A DNA stretch of 15,749 nucleotides. Origin: Lachnospiraceae bacterium UBA1251. GTDB lineage: Bacteria; Bacillota; Clostridia; Lachnospirales; Lachnospiraceae. The DNA lies in assembly GCA_002308255.1 (NCBI GenBank), contig DBVZ01000112.1, forward strand, positions 28,015 through 43,763, in the 5' to 3' direction. Under the pieces are notes generated by a model. It was not told where the DNA came from. It made no database searches and saw nothing but the letters and a program-made list of their open reading frames with translations. The position numbers were made by a program, and so were the translations under genes. Each line of letters opens with the position of its first letter. Positions within the stretch are counted from its first letter, which is position 1. Of the stretch, positions 1-7,369 are shown in pieces.

Positions 1-716
1 CCGACACCGACAAACATTTCCACGAAATCCGATCCGGAGATCGAGAAAAACGGTACGCCCGCTTCTCCGGCCACGGCCTTCGCGATGAGCGTTTTTCCCG
101 TGCCGGGAGGTCCGACGAGGATCACGCCTTTGGGGATCCTTGCGCCTACCTGCGTATATTTTCCGGGATTTTTCAGGAAGTCTACGATCTCTGCCAGATC
201 TTCTTTTTCTTCTTCGAGACCTGCCACATTTTCGAAAGTGACGGGATCCTTCCCGTCCGCAAGACGTGCGCGGCTCTTGCCGAAATTCATCATTTTCGAA
301 TTGGCGCCGCCGTTCTGCCGGTTAAGGAGAATCATCATAAAGACCATCACACCGGCCAGTATGAGGACCGGCAGGATCTGGGACAGGAACACGTTCGCGC
401 CGCGCACCGGCGTGACATATACCGCCACATCCGGATATTTCTCCCGAACGGTATTTTCGATCTCCCGGACGTCCAGCGTGTTGAACCGTCCTGTTTCCCC
501 GCTTTTCAGCGTCACTTCCACTTCGCCCGTAGGATAAGTGGAATTAGGGTGGAGCGTCACTGCCTCCACCTTTTTTCCTTCCAGATCCTTTTCGAGCCTT
601 GTCAGGTCATAGTCGGCGATGTCTTTCATCTGTCCCGCGATGAGATAGTACATGATGAAGACAAACAGCAAAAGACCGACCGACGCCCAGACACTTCTTC
701 CCTGTCTGTTGTACAA
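1..716 (-). CDS. ftsH: ATP-dependent zinc metalloprotease FtsH, N-terminal part (cut by window edge)
   Basis: FtsH is a membrane-anchored AAA+ protease that degrades misassembled membrane proteins and some regulators. The 238 codons visible cover the N-terminal half. TM1 lies at about residues 9-28, followed by an extracytoplasmic domain, TM2 at about 110-132, and the start of the AAA module with the Walker A motif GPPGTGKT at 202-209. The frame runs off the left edge just after the family-typical [11 protein letters not shown]. Walker B, the SRH and the HExxH zinc protease site lie outside. I place the start at TTG 716-714 because a GGGAG Shine-Dalgarno lies six bases upstream in the tail of hpt, there is no in-frame ATG nearby, and the N-terminus ([10 protein letters not shown]) has the family look. 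It begins one base after the hpt stop codon, so translation is probably coupled. Confidence 0.96.
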   Translation of the reverse strand, partial: MYNRQGRSVWASVGLLLFVFIMYYLIAGQMKDIADYDLTRLEKDLEGKKVEAVTLHPNSTYPTGEVEVTLKSGETGRFNTLDVREIENTVREKYPDVAVYVTPVRGANVFLSQILPVLILAGVMVFMMILLNRQNGGANSKMMNFGKSRARLADGKDPVTFENVAGLEEEKEDLAEIVDFLKNPGKYTQVGARIPKGVILVGPPGTGKTLIAKAVAGEAGVPFFSISGSDFVEMFVGV

Positions 717-717
717 C

Positions 718-1245
718 TTATTCTCCCAATTCCACCACGCCGATATACGGCAGGTTGCGATACCGCTGCTGGTAATCCATTCCGCAGCCGACAACAAATT
801 TATCCTCGATCTCAAACCCCGTATAGTCGCAGGTCACTTCGATGACCCGGCGGGACGGCTTGTCGAGCAGCGTGCAAAGACGCAGCGACGCCGGTTTTCT
901 GTCCCGGAGAAGGTTCAGAAGATAAGAGAGCGTTCTGCCCGAATCCATGATATCCTCCACTACGAGAACGTCTTTTCCGACGAGCGGCTGGTCAAGGTCC
1001 TTGACGATCTTTACGATCCCGCTTGATTTGGTATCATCTCCGTAACTCGAGACGGACATAAAGTCGATCGTGACCGGCACGGTAAGGTGCTGTGCCAGAT
1101 TTACCGCAAAGAATACGCCGCCTTTGAGGACACAGACAATGTGGATCTGTCTTCCTTTGTAGTCCTCATTGATCTTCTCCGCCAGTTCGACGGTGCGCTT
1201 CTCAATTTCTTCCTTACTGATCAGAACACTGATGGTTTCACTCAT
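718..1245 (-). CDS. hpt: Hypoxanthine phosphoribosyltransferase
   Basis: This cytosolic purine-salvage enzyme transfers ribose 5-phosphate from PRPP to hypoxanthine or guanine. At 175 residues it has normal length. Visible motifs are LKGG (40-43) in the pyrophosphate-binding loop, SSYGD (66-70) in the mobile active-site loop, the PRPP signature [10 protein letters not shown] (96-105), and the C-terminal purine-binding stretch from [10 protein letters not shown] (151-160) to NLPYIG. The ATG at 1245 follows an AGGAGAGAAGG Shine-Dalgarno and overlaps the end of tilS by eight bases. The order tilS-hpt-ftsH is conserved in Bacillus and Clostridia, which supports the assignment. Nothing in the sequence is unusual. 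Confidence 0.97.
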   Translation of the reverse strand: MSETISVLISKEEIEKRTVELAEKINEDYKGRQIHIVCVLKGGVFFAVNLAQHLTVPVTIDFMSVSSYGDDTKSSGIVKIVKDLDQPLVGKDVLVVEDIMDSGRTLSYLLNLLRDRKPASLRLCTLLDKPSRRVIEVTCDYTGFEIEDKFVVGCGMDYQQRYRNLPYIGVVELGE

Positions 1246-2722
1246 GATCCTTCTCTCCTGCCTGTTCGATTATATTATCGTTTATCAGATCCGGCTCTCC
1301 GCCGGTATTGCGCACTGCTTCGATTTTCAGGACTTTTCGGGTCTTTTCCGTGATCTTGTATCTCTCGCTGAGCCTGTATCCGGGGATCCAGACGATCTCC
1401 TGCCCGTCCGCGATGAGCGGCATGCGGTCCCGCAGGGAATGCGGCATTTTCACATCCGTCATATAATCCGACAGCTTTTTTTTCGCCCCGTCAGCCCGGA
1501 CGGTCAGATAATCGCCGGGTCTTCTCGTACGAACGCGCAGTTCATCGGTTATTATAGCAAAATCGATCCATTTCGTATAGGTCTTTTCGGGAATCGGAAG
1601 ACCGGCTCCGGAATCCCCGGCACATGTAAATGACCACTCTGCGCAGTTCACCAGCCTGTTTTCCTCCAGCCGTTCATCAAACACTTCTGTTTTTTCTGTT
1701 TCCGGCGGTTTTCTGTACAGCCGGAGACCGTCATACGTCCGTTCCGCTCCGATTCCTCCCGGAAGATCGATCCGTTTGCCGTTTTCTTTAGTGCCGAGCA
1801 TAAGGAGATCCCCGATATGTTTTCTTGTAAGATCCTGCTGATGCGGAGCGAGCATATTCAGGCAATGCCTCAGGATGCAGGAGACCATAAACGGCGTCTC
1901 TTCCGAAAAGACCCGCCCGGAAAGGCATACGCCTTTTTCTTTCGTAATGTACGAGCCGCCTCTTCTTTCCGCTTCTGCCTCGATAAATTCGAGTGCTTCT
2001 CCTGTAAGGAGGGCATTTTCCGCGATGTGAGCGGCGGCACCGCCGTGGATCTCCTTTTCAAGATAAGGCATGACATGATGCCTTACCCGGTTTCTGGCGT
2101 AAAGATCCGTAAGGTTCGTCCGGTCGGTCCGGAACGGGATCTGTCTTTTCTCAAGCCACGCCTCGATCTCCCTGCGCGAAACGCACAGGAGCGGCCGGAT
2201 CACGGTGTTCTCCCCGTTCTCCGCTTTCGGCCTTATGCCGGCAAGCCCGGCAAGTCCGGAACCTCTCGCCAGCTGGTAAATGACGGTTTCCGCAAGATCA
2301 TCCCGGTGATGCGCCAGCGCGGTCTTTGCCGAAAAGATCCCGTTTTCCCGGATATAACGTGCAAATGCCTCCCTGCGAAGGATCCGTCCCGCTTCCTCTT
2401 CCGTTCTTTTATGCTCCGCACAGTAGGCAGGGACATCAACAAAAAAAGCTCTGTAGGGAATTCCCAGTTTATCAGCCGTTTCTCTCACGAACTGTTCATC
2501 CGCATCGGCCTCCGCACCCCGGATCCCGTGGTGGACGTGAACAGCGTGCAGCGAAAAGCCTGTCTTCCCGGACAGTTCTTTCAGACAGTACAGAAGACAG
2601 ACGGAATCGGCGCCGCCGGAGACCCCGCAGATCACCGTATCCCCCCTGCTGATCAGGTCGTATTTATTAATAAATGCGGATACTTTTTCGATCAATCGGT
2701 TTCCTCTCGCAAAAACAGCCAT
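1238..2722 (-). CDS. tilS: tRNA(Ile)-lysidine synthase TilS
   Basis: TilS uses ATP and lysine to convert C34 of the CAU-anticodon tRNA-Ile to lysidine, which switches decoding from AUG to AUA. The N-terminal PP-loop ATPase motif SGGADS lies at residues 35-40 of the 494-residue product. It is followed by the HVHHGIRG stretch and by the ALAHHRDDLAET motif, both typical of TilS. The C-terminal domain (about 390-480) carries the TilS_C pattern with RRPGD and KKLSDYM. The open frame extends to 2851 but that overlaps divIC. The ATG at 2722 gives a family-length N-terminus but has a weak Shine-Dalgarno. A TTG at 2695 has AGAGGA six bases upstream and could be the true start, giving nine residues less. 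The gene overlaps hpt by eight bases. Confidence 0.95.
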   Translation of the reverse strand: MAVFARGNRLIEKVSAFINKYDLISRGDTVICGVSGGADSVCLLYCLKELSGKTGFSLHAVHVHHGIRGAEADADEQFVRETADKLGIPYRAFFVDVPAYCAEHKRTEEEAGRILRREAFARYIRENGIFSAKTALAHHRDDLAETVIYQLARGSGLAGLAGIRPKAENGENTVIRPLLCVSRREIEAWLEKRQIPFRTDRTNLTDLYARNRVRHHVMPYLEKEIHGGAAAHIAENALLTGEALEFIEAEAERRGGSYITKEKGVCLSGRVFSEETPFMVSCILRHCLNMLAPHQQDLTRKHIGDLLMLGTKENGKRIDLPGGIGAERTYDGLRLYRKPPETEKTEVFDERLEENRLVNCAEWSFTCAGDSGAGLPIPEKTYTKWIDFAIITDELRVRTRRPGDYLTVRADGAKKKLSDYMTDVKMPHSLRDRMPLIADGQEIVWIPGYRLSERYKITEKTRKVLKIEAVRNTGGEPDLINDNIIEQAGEKDHE

Positions 2723-2795
2723 GCCGGAATTCGGTTCTTCCAGGCACAGCTGTGGTGAATACATTTTCACGGAATGATTATCAGCCGCATAACGC

Positions 2796-3119
2796 TTAAG
2801 GGGCAGGTTTAAACACAATCTCCCCTTCTTCATAGAGCCCGAGCTTGTCATGAGCGGTCTCTTTTATATATTCCTCGCTCTCGACATAGGCGCGCATCTC
2901 GTCGGCTTCCTCAAAGCGCTTCTGTTCCTGCGCGATCTCCTGCTCGAGTTCCTGTCTGATGTTGTCATTTTCGATGATCCGACGGCTCAGTTTCCGGTCC
3001 TGCACAAGCAGCACCATGAACAGGATCGCGACGACCGCTGTGATCACCAGCACACCGATGCGGTTATTCCGCGCCCTTCTGACGGCTTTTGACCGACGGT
3101 GTCTTTTTGTCTTCCCCAT
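2796..3119 (-). CDS. divIC: Septum formation initiator, DivIC/FtsB family
   Basis: This is a small bitopic cell-division protein that forms a complex with FtsL and DivIB/FtsQ at the septum. The 107-residue product has a very basic N-terminus (MGKTKRHRRSKAVRRARNNR), one transmembrane helix at about 22-40, a coiled coil rich in E, Q and R at about 45-75, and the C-terminal KLGLYEEGEIVF element typical of the family. The ATG at 3119 was chosen over an upstream start because an AGGGGAG Shine-Dalgarno lies just before it and the upstream extension is hydrophobic and unlike the family. Its position upstream of tilS matches the neighbourhood of divIC in Bacillus subtilis. FtsL-type proteins can look similar, but the C-terminal motif favours DivIC. 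Confidence 0.9.
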   Translation of the reverse strand: MGKTKRHRRSKAVRRARNNRIGVLVITAVVAILFMVLLVQDRKLSRRIIENDNIRQELEQEIAQEQKRFEEADEMRAYVESEEYIKETAHDKLGLYEEGEIVFKPAP

Positions 3120-3141
3120 TTTCTCCCCTGTATAAGTAAAA

Positions 3142-3169
3142 CATATACTTAACATAAGTTTATATGCAA
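3142..3169 (-). promoter_or_regulatory. Possible sigma-A promoter for divIC-tilS-hpt-ftsH
   Basis: On the minus strand TTGCAT and TATATG are separated by 16 bases, about 20 bases upstream of the divIC ATG. The surrounding region is A+T-rich, unlike the genes on each side. The -10 hexamer is only fair, and an overlapping TATAAA gives an alternative with a short spacer, so the exact elements are uncertain. Confidence 0.35.
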
Positions 3170-3208
3170 ATGCCGGGAAAAGCAAGGGATTCTTAACTTT
3201 TTAAGGGA

Positions 3209-4096
3209 TTAAGCGTCATCCTGCTCATAGATCGTTATACTGCCGCCGTCTGTCATGACATCTCCGGCGGCACGGATCGCGTCGCCTAACGCGCGGATCC
3301 CGATCGTTCCGGATTCTATGTACAGATAACCAGATTCACTGCCGGCTGCCTCTTCATCATTTCCGTCAAGATCAAAACCGTCGTCTCCTGCCGTAAGTTC
3401 CATGACCGCCGCTGTGATCCTGCAGCTGTCATTTGCATGGATCGCATCGCCGGCTGCTTCGATCCGGATACTTCCGCCGGTTATCACCAGATCGTCATTA
3501 GCCTTGATGCCATGATCATATGACGCTGTAATCGTAAGCGCTCCGCTGCCGTTGATCGTCAGGTCATCCCTTGCATAGATGACGGCGTTGATCCCGTTCT
3601 CCGAGGCTTCTTCGCTGTAAGATGTGCCGTCCGAGAGTATATTATCCGTGCCGTCCGCCAGCGTCAGGAAAACTTTGTCGGCATTTTCAACGATAATGCA
3701 GGCGCTGTCTTCACAATGAATGTTCACGCCGTTCAGGCGGATCCATACCTTTGAATAGTTTTTGGCATCCACAACGATCGATCCGTCTGTAAGTTCTCCG
3801 CTGATCTCATAGTATCCGCTCTGTGTGATATAGACATCTCCGTATTCGACATAAGCGCCTGTTCCGCATATTTTCGCGGTGTCTCCGTTCAGCGTTATAG
3901 TCCTGACCTGATATCCGGTCCAGTCTCCGTTCAGATCATTATCCGTAAAGTAAGCGGAATCCGAATTCCTTTCAGCGTCCGCGTCGACGATCTTCTGTAT
4001 GCCCAGCGCTTCTCCGTTCATGAAAAGCACCGTTATGATCAACACAGCCAGTGTAATGACCCCGCAGATCCTGTCAAAGTGTTTATGTGTTGACAT
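3209..4096 (-). CDS. Cthe_2159-type carbohydrate-binding-domain protein (beta-helix), membrane-anchored or secreted
   Basis: The 295-residue product has one N-terminal hydrophobic segment (about residues 11-27) acting as signal peptide or anchor, then a repetitive beta-helix with recurring DDLxI, GxGxLxI and ADxVxL rungs. Typical are INGSGALTITA, HGIKANDDLVITGGS and GDAIHANDSCRI. This pattern matches the Cthe_2159 family (annotated as carbohydrate-binding domain-containing protein), whose founding member from Clostridium thermocellum binds polygalacturonate. Acidic loops (DGFDLDGND) could bind calcium. It is short for the family: many homologues carry longer repeat regions and a C-terminal extension, whereas this one ends soon after the repeats. 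It starts seven bases after DUF4956. The ligand here is unknown; extracytoplasmic location is inferred. Confidence 0.78.
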   Translation of the reverse strand: MSTHKHFDRICGVITLAVLIITVLFMNGEALGIQKIVDADAERNSDSAYFTDNDLNGDWTGYQVRTITLNGDTAKICGTGAYVEYGDVYITQSGYYEISGELTDGSIVVDAKNYSKVWIRLNGVNIHCEDSACIIVENADKVFLTLADGTDNILSDGTSYSEEASENGINAVIYARDDLTINGSGALTITASYDHGIKANDDLVITGGSIRIEAAGDAIHANDSCRITAAVMELTAGDDGFDLDGNDEEAAGSESGYLYIESGTIGIRALGDAIRAAGDVMTDGGSITIYEQDDA

Positions 4097-4103
4097 CTGA
4101 CGT

Positions 4104-4775
4104 TTACCCCATATAGTCCCCGTTATAGCTGACGAGCACTGCGCTCTGCACGCCTTTCAGATCAGCCAGGGAGTTGATAAACTCCGTATTATCCTCTTTG
4201 AGACGGATTTCAAAATCCAGTTCCACAAGCCCTTTGCGGACAGTTTTGCTTTTGGTCGCGCAGCGCTTTGTATTTTCTTTCAGAAATGCCGATGCGGCTT
4301 CTTCACTTTCCTGCCCGTCGCACTGCAGAACTACAATATACGGATTGGTGTGGTCTTTCTTATTCGCAAATACCAGAAGTATCAGACCGATCACAGCGCT
4401 TCCGAATACCGCAAGCGGGATCATTCCCGCAGCGAGGACGATGCCCGCGGCGATCGACCAGAAAAGGAACGCAATATCCAGAGGTTCCTTGATCGCTGTC
4501 CGGAATCGTACGATGGACAGCGCGCCGACCATACCGAGAGAAAGAACGACATTCGACGTGACCGCCAGGATCACCAGCGTCGTGATCATAGTGAGCGCTG
4601 TCAGCGTGACGCCGAAACTAGAAGAATACATCACTCCCGCATAGGTCTTTTTGTAAATGAAAAAGATGAACAGGCCGATCCCAAATGCCAGCGCAAGCGC
4701 GAGGACCATGTCCAGAATACTGACGGCGGCTACATTTTCCAGAAAGCTTGATTTGAAAATATCACTGAAACTCAT
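4104..4775 (-). CDS. DUF4956 family membrane protein
   Basis: The 223-residue protein has about four transmembrane helices in its first 140 residues (near 19-42, 48-68, 75-95 and 105-135) and a soluble C-terminal domain (about 145-223) that looks like a small alpha/beta, ferredoxin-like fold. The conserved signature of the family, SLGMVGALSIVRFRTAIKEP, lies between the helices. Function is not established, but the family is repeatedly found next to VTC-like polyphosphate polymerase domain proteins, as here (18-base gap upstream). That linkage suggests that it supplies the membrane component of a VTC-like machine, by analogy with the membrane part of the yeast vacuolar transporter chaperone; this is inference. 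The ATG at 4775 has a clear AAGGAG Shine-Dalgarno. Confidence 0.85.
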   Translation of the reverse strand: MSFSDIFKSSFLENVAAVSILDMVLALALAFGIGLFIFFIYKKTYAGVMYSSSFGVTLTALTMITTLVILAVTSNVVLSLGMVGALSIVRFRTAIKEPLDIAFLFWSIAAGIVLAAGMIPLAVFGSAVIGLILLVFANKKDHTNPYIVVLQCDGQESEEAASAFLKENTKRCATKSKTVRKGLVELDFEIRLKEDNTEFINSLADLKGVQSAVLVSYNGDYMG

Positions 4776-4793
4776 TGTTTTTCTCCTTCTTCT

Positions 4794-5474
4794 TTATCCG
4801 TAGATCCTGCACTGCATGTATTTCGAAAACGCGGTCACCCGTCTCCCGGGAAGCTGCACCGCGTCACGGATCAGGGCAGGCAGGTAATTGTCCCATTTTA
4901 CTTCCAGAATCCTCGGCGCGTTCCCTGCCGGGATCGTTACGCACTCCGTATTCAGGAAATCGGTAGCGCGCAGTCCGGTCCGGATGTCATAATCGAATGT
5001 CACTCTGACATTGCCCGGACCGAAAACAAAGGGCTCTCTCGTGTAATCCACGATGGTCTTCGGCGCAAGTCCCTGATATTTCATTTTACAGTAGAATTCC
5101 CGGATCAGAGGCTGTTCACTCTCCATCATCCATTCCGTCTTTCCGTCCACGATGCTCTGTGCTTCCTCTTCCGTGAGAAAGGCGCTGTATTTCGTTCCGA
5201 GTCCATTCATCTTGCTCTTTTTTTCAAGATTGATAAATGACTTATCCCCGTTGTAATAACGGATCCGGAACTTTTCCCGCATGTTCACGCCGTCAGCCTT
5301 CTCCCGCAGTGCCTTATCGCTGAGGTTGTCAAAGTAAAGGCTCCGGATCAGGTATTTTCCGTCTTTCGCATGCGGATCCGGTTCCATGACCGCCGACAGT
5401 CTGGCGCGCAGCGTCAGCATGTCCAGATAACTGATCTCGTGCTTCCATTCATGTCTGTACTGGATTTCCTCCAT
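4794..5474 (-). CDS. VTC-domain polyphosphate polymerase-like protein (triphosphate tunnel fold)
   Basis: This 226-residue protein belongs to the VTC/polyphosphate polymerase domain family. The triphosphate tunnel pattern is visible as alternating charged strands: RHEWKHEI near the N-terminus (7-14), RSLYFDN, RIRYYNGD, the basic strand LEKKSKMNG, VDYTREPFVF, VTFDYDIR, and LEVKWDNYLP. In yeast Vtc4 this fold makes polyphosphate from ATP. Whether the bacterial form does so has to be inferred from the family, and the catalytic set was not aligned residue by residue. The ATG at 5474 has AAAGGGG eight bases upstream; the upstream extension lacks support. The gene leads a three-gene unit with DUF4956 and a Cthe_2159-type protein. 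It is read from downstream of the tRNA terminator, so it needs a promoter in 5480-5545, which I could not define firmly. Confidence 0.87.
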   Translation of the reverse strand: MEEIQYRHEWKHEISYLDMLTLRARLSAVMEPDPHAKDGKYLIRSLYFDNLSDKALREKADGVNMREKFRIRYYNGDKSFINLEKKSKMNGLGTKYSAFLTEEEAQSIVDGKTEWMMESEQPLIREFYCKMKYQGLAPKTIVDYTREPFVFGPGNVRVTFDYDIRTGLRATDFLNTECVTIPAGNAPRILEVKWDNYLPALIRDAVQLPGRRVTAFSKYMQCRIYG

Positions 5475-5546
5475 AGTTCTTACCCCTTTCCTGCGTGTCA
5501 TCATAAAAGGGCAAGCTTAAATGAACTTTAAAGAAATTAAATTCAC

Positions 5547-5584
5547 ACAAAAAAACCGGCGTTCGAAAAAATCGAACACCGGTT
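5547..5584 (-). terminator. Rho-independent terminator of tRNA-Ala
   Basis: Minus-strand arms AACCGGTGTTCGA and TCGAACGCCGGTT pair over 13 positions with one G-U pair, around a five-base loop, and are followed by a run of seven T. It lies 13 bases beyond the tRNA 3' end. The G-U pair forms only in the minus-strand RNA (the plus strand has a C-A mismatch there), which fixes the direction. Confidence 0.9.
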
Positions 5585-5596
5585 CAGGATGAAATA

Positions 5597-5669
<73 letters not shown>

Positions 5670-5699
5670 GTATGCGGTACCTTTCCGCACCGCTTTTCT

Positions 5700-5728
5700 A
5701 TTGTATGTGATTCCTTCCGAAAATGCAA
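5700..5728 (-). promoter_or_regulatory. Sigma-A promoter of tRNA-Ala
   Basis: On the minus strand TTGCAT, a 17-base spacer and TACAAT precede the mature tRNA 5' end by about 30 bases. The spacing is ideal and both hexamers are close to consensus, as expected for a stable RNA gene. The 5' leader between promoter and tRNA contains GCGGT and ACCGC, which may form a small hairpin. Confidence 0.8.
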
Positions 5729-5739
5729 GGACAAAATTA

Positions 5740-7125
5740 TTAATCCGGCAGAGGCGCAATCACTTCCCTGTAAACTTTACGGAAAAAGACCGCCGTTACC
5801 ACAAAGGACGAGATCTCCGCGATATCATAAGAATACCATACCTGCGGCAGTCCTCCGGTCGAACGAAACAGCCACGCAAGGAGGAAGGCGGAAGGCAGCA
5901 GGAATACCAGCTGACGCGTGATCGAATTGACCATGCTGTAGAATGCCCTTCCCAAAGCCTGCATGACAGATCCCGTGACGATGCAGAAACCGGCAAAAAT
6001 GTAGCTCAGCGAAATGATCCGGAGTGCGGGAACACCGATCCCCAGCATATTCTCCGAGGCGTTGAACAGTGCCAGGAGCTTGTCAGGGATGACCCACATC
6101 GCGAAAATACCGATCAGCATCAGAACGCAGGATGCCAGCAGCGCGTACTTGTACGTCTCCATGATCCTCTTTTTGTGCCGCGCGCCGTAATTGTACGCGA
6201 TGATCGGGACCATTCCGTTGTTCATTCCGAACAGCGGCATCATGATCATGCTCTGGAGCTTGAAGTATACTCCGAAAACAGCCGCTGCGGTAGAGTTATT
6301 CAGGAACTGCATCAGGATCATGTTGAAGCCGAAAGTCATGACCGATCCGATGCTGGCCATGATGATGGACGGGACCGCGATCCGGTAGATCTCTCCGATC
6401 AGCAGCCGGTCCGGCTTAAATCCCTTCATATTCATGCTGATCTCTTTGTTTTTCTTAAGATTGAAATACAATCCGAGGAGCATGCCGATGCACTGCCCCA
6501 TCACGGTCGCCGTCGCGGCGCCGGCGATGCCCATCTTCGGAAAAGGCCCGAGTCCGAAGATCAGGACCGGGTCCATAATGATATTGAAGACGGCTCCGGT
6601 CGTCTGGGTGATCATGGTGAAAAGGGTCAGTCCCGTCGAGGTCAGAAGGCGCTCCAGAGTGATCGCGCCGAACAACCCGAAACTGACGCAGCAGCAGATC
6701 CTCATATAGGTGACGCCGCCCTCCAGGATCTCCGGATTTGACGTCTGGATCGACATGAACGGTCTGGCCGCGAAAAACATTACCACAGCCACAACAATAA
6801 ATGAGCAGACCGCCAGGAATATCGCATGGCGGGCAACATGATTCGCTTCTTTGAACCTTTTCGCTCCGAGATTTCTGGAAAGAAGTGCGTTGATACCGAC
6901 GCCGGTGCCCGTTGCAACCGAGATCATCAGCGACTGCATCGGAAATACCAGCGACACCGCCGTCAGGGCATTTTCGCTGATCTGGGAGACATACATGCTG
7001 TCTACAACGTTGTACAGCGCCTGGATCAGCATCGAGATGATCATCGGCAATGACATTGAAAAAAGAAGCCTCCCGACCGGGAGCACTCCCATTTTGTTTT
7101 CTTTTCTTGTTTCCTGTTGTTCCAT
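5740..7125 (-). CDS. MATE family efflux transporter
   Basis: The 461-residue protein is a multidrug and toxic compound extrusion (MATE) transporter, which exports cationic drugs, dyes or metabolites using a Na+ or H+ gradient. It has about 12 hydrophobic segments in two homologous halves. Family hallmarks near the N-terminus include LLFSMSLPMIISMLIQ, ALYNVVDSMYV and ALTAVSLVFPMQ. The second half repeats the pattern (PLFGMNNGMVPIIAYNYGA). The length is normal. The ATG at 7125 has AAGGA six bases upstream. The gene diverges from an M20 amidohydrolase and its promoter overlaps that gene's promoter. The substrate cannot be predicted from sequence; an exported product related to the neighbouring amidohydrolase is only a guess. 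Confidence 0.93.
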   Translation of the reverse strand: MEQQETRKENKMGVLPVGRLLFSMSLPMIISMLIQALYNVVDSMYVSQISENALTAVSLVFPMQSLMISVATGTGVGINALLSRNLGAKRFKEANHVARHAIFLAVCSFIVVAVVMFFAARPFMSIQTSNPEILEGGVTYMRICCCVSFGLFGAITLERLLTSTGLTLFTMITQTTGAVFNIIMDPVLIFGLGPFPKMGIAGAATATVMGQCIGMLLGLYFNLKKNKEISMNMKGFKPDRLLIGEIYRIAVPSIIMASIGSVMTFGFNMILMQFLNNSTAAAVFGVYFKLQSMIMMPLFGMNNGMVPIIAYNYGARHKKRIMETYKYALLASCVLMLIGIFAMWVIPDKLLALFNASENMLGIGVPALRIISLSYIFAGFCIVTGSVMQALGRAFYSMVNSITRQLVFLLPSAFLLAWLFRSTGGLPQVWYSYDIAEISSFVVTAVFFRKVYREVIAPLPD

Positions 7126-7212
7126 GATTTTCCTTTCGGCGCATGCCGGGATGCTGCATGCCGCTCCGGAAGTGCTGAACTGAATTATGACGTTCTCTTC
7201 TATAATGTAAAT

Positions 7213-7241
7213 ATCATATGGGCTCAGATATTTATTGTCAA
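7213..7241 (-). promoter_or_regulatory. Sigma-A promoter of the MATE transporter gene
   Basis: On the minus strand a perfect TTGACA (7241-7236) is followed after 17 bases by TATGAT (7218-7213). Transcription would start near 7205, giving a leader of about 80 bases that includes two GCATGC hexamers (7141-7146 and 7156-7161) able to pair with each other. The -35 overlaps that of the divergent promoter. Confidence 0.7.
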
Positions 7242-7264
7242 GTTAACGGGATAAATAGTATCAT
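7235..7264 (+). promoter_or_regulatory. Probable sigma-A promoter of the M20 amidohydrolase gene
   Basis: On the plus strand TTGTCA (7235-7240) and TATCAT (7259-7264) are separated by 18 bases. Transcription would start near 7271, leaving about 100 bases before the TTG start at 7370. Five bases of its -35 box are shared with the divergent TTGACA, so the two promoters probably compete for RNA polymerase. Confidence 0.5.
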
Positions 7265-7274
7265 AAAACAAAGC

Positions 7275-7330
7275 ATATGCATGGGCAAACCGGTGCATAT
7301 CCGGTAATCCGACAGGAATCGCCCGCTGTC
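7275..7330 (+). promoter_or_regulatory. Structured 5' leader of the M20 amidohydrolase mRNA
   Basis: Several inverted repeats crowd this stretch: ATATGCA (7275-7281) with TGCATAT (7294-7300), CCGG (7290-7293) with CCGG (7301-7304), and GACAG (7311-7315) with CTGTC (7326-7330). The first two are mutually exclusive. Part of the sequence (CCGGTGCATATCCGG and CGCCCGCTGT) resembles the core of cobalamin riboswitches, but no B12 box follows, so I call it only a structured leader. Confidence 0.35.
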
Positions 7331-7369
7331 CTTGCAGAAGAAAAAAAACGGCCTGCAGAGGAAAAAACA

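Noticed and set aside
3184..3210. Direct repeat AAGGGATT twice and a short CTTAA/TTAAG hairpin after the beta-helix gene, considered as a terminator.
   Set aside because: The stem is only five A/T-rich pairs and no T-run follows, so termination is not supported.
5480..5545. Promoter for the VTC-domain operon (a TATGAT at 5500-5505).
   Set aside because: No acceptable -35 is found at 16-18 bases, so I did not list it as a feature, although a promoter is needed somewhere here.
7141..7161. GCATGC repeated in the MATE leader, considered as an operator.
   Set aside because: Each hexamer is itself a palindrome, so the dyad is partly automatic, and the flanks do not extend the pairing.
7281..7293. 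GGGCAAACC as part of a c-di-GMP-I riboswitch.
   Set aside because: The characteristic GACGCAAAGCC segment and receptor pairing are absent; nine bases alone are not evidence.
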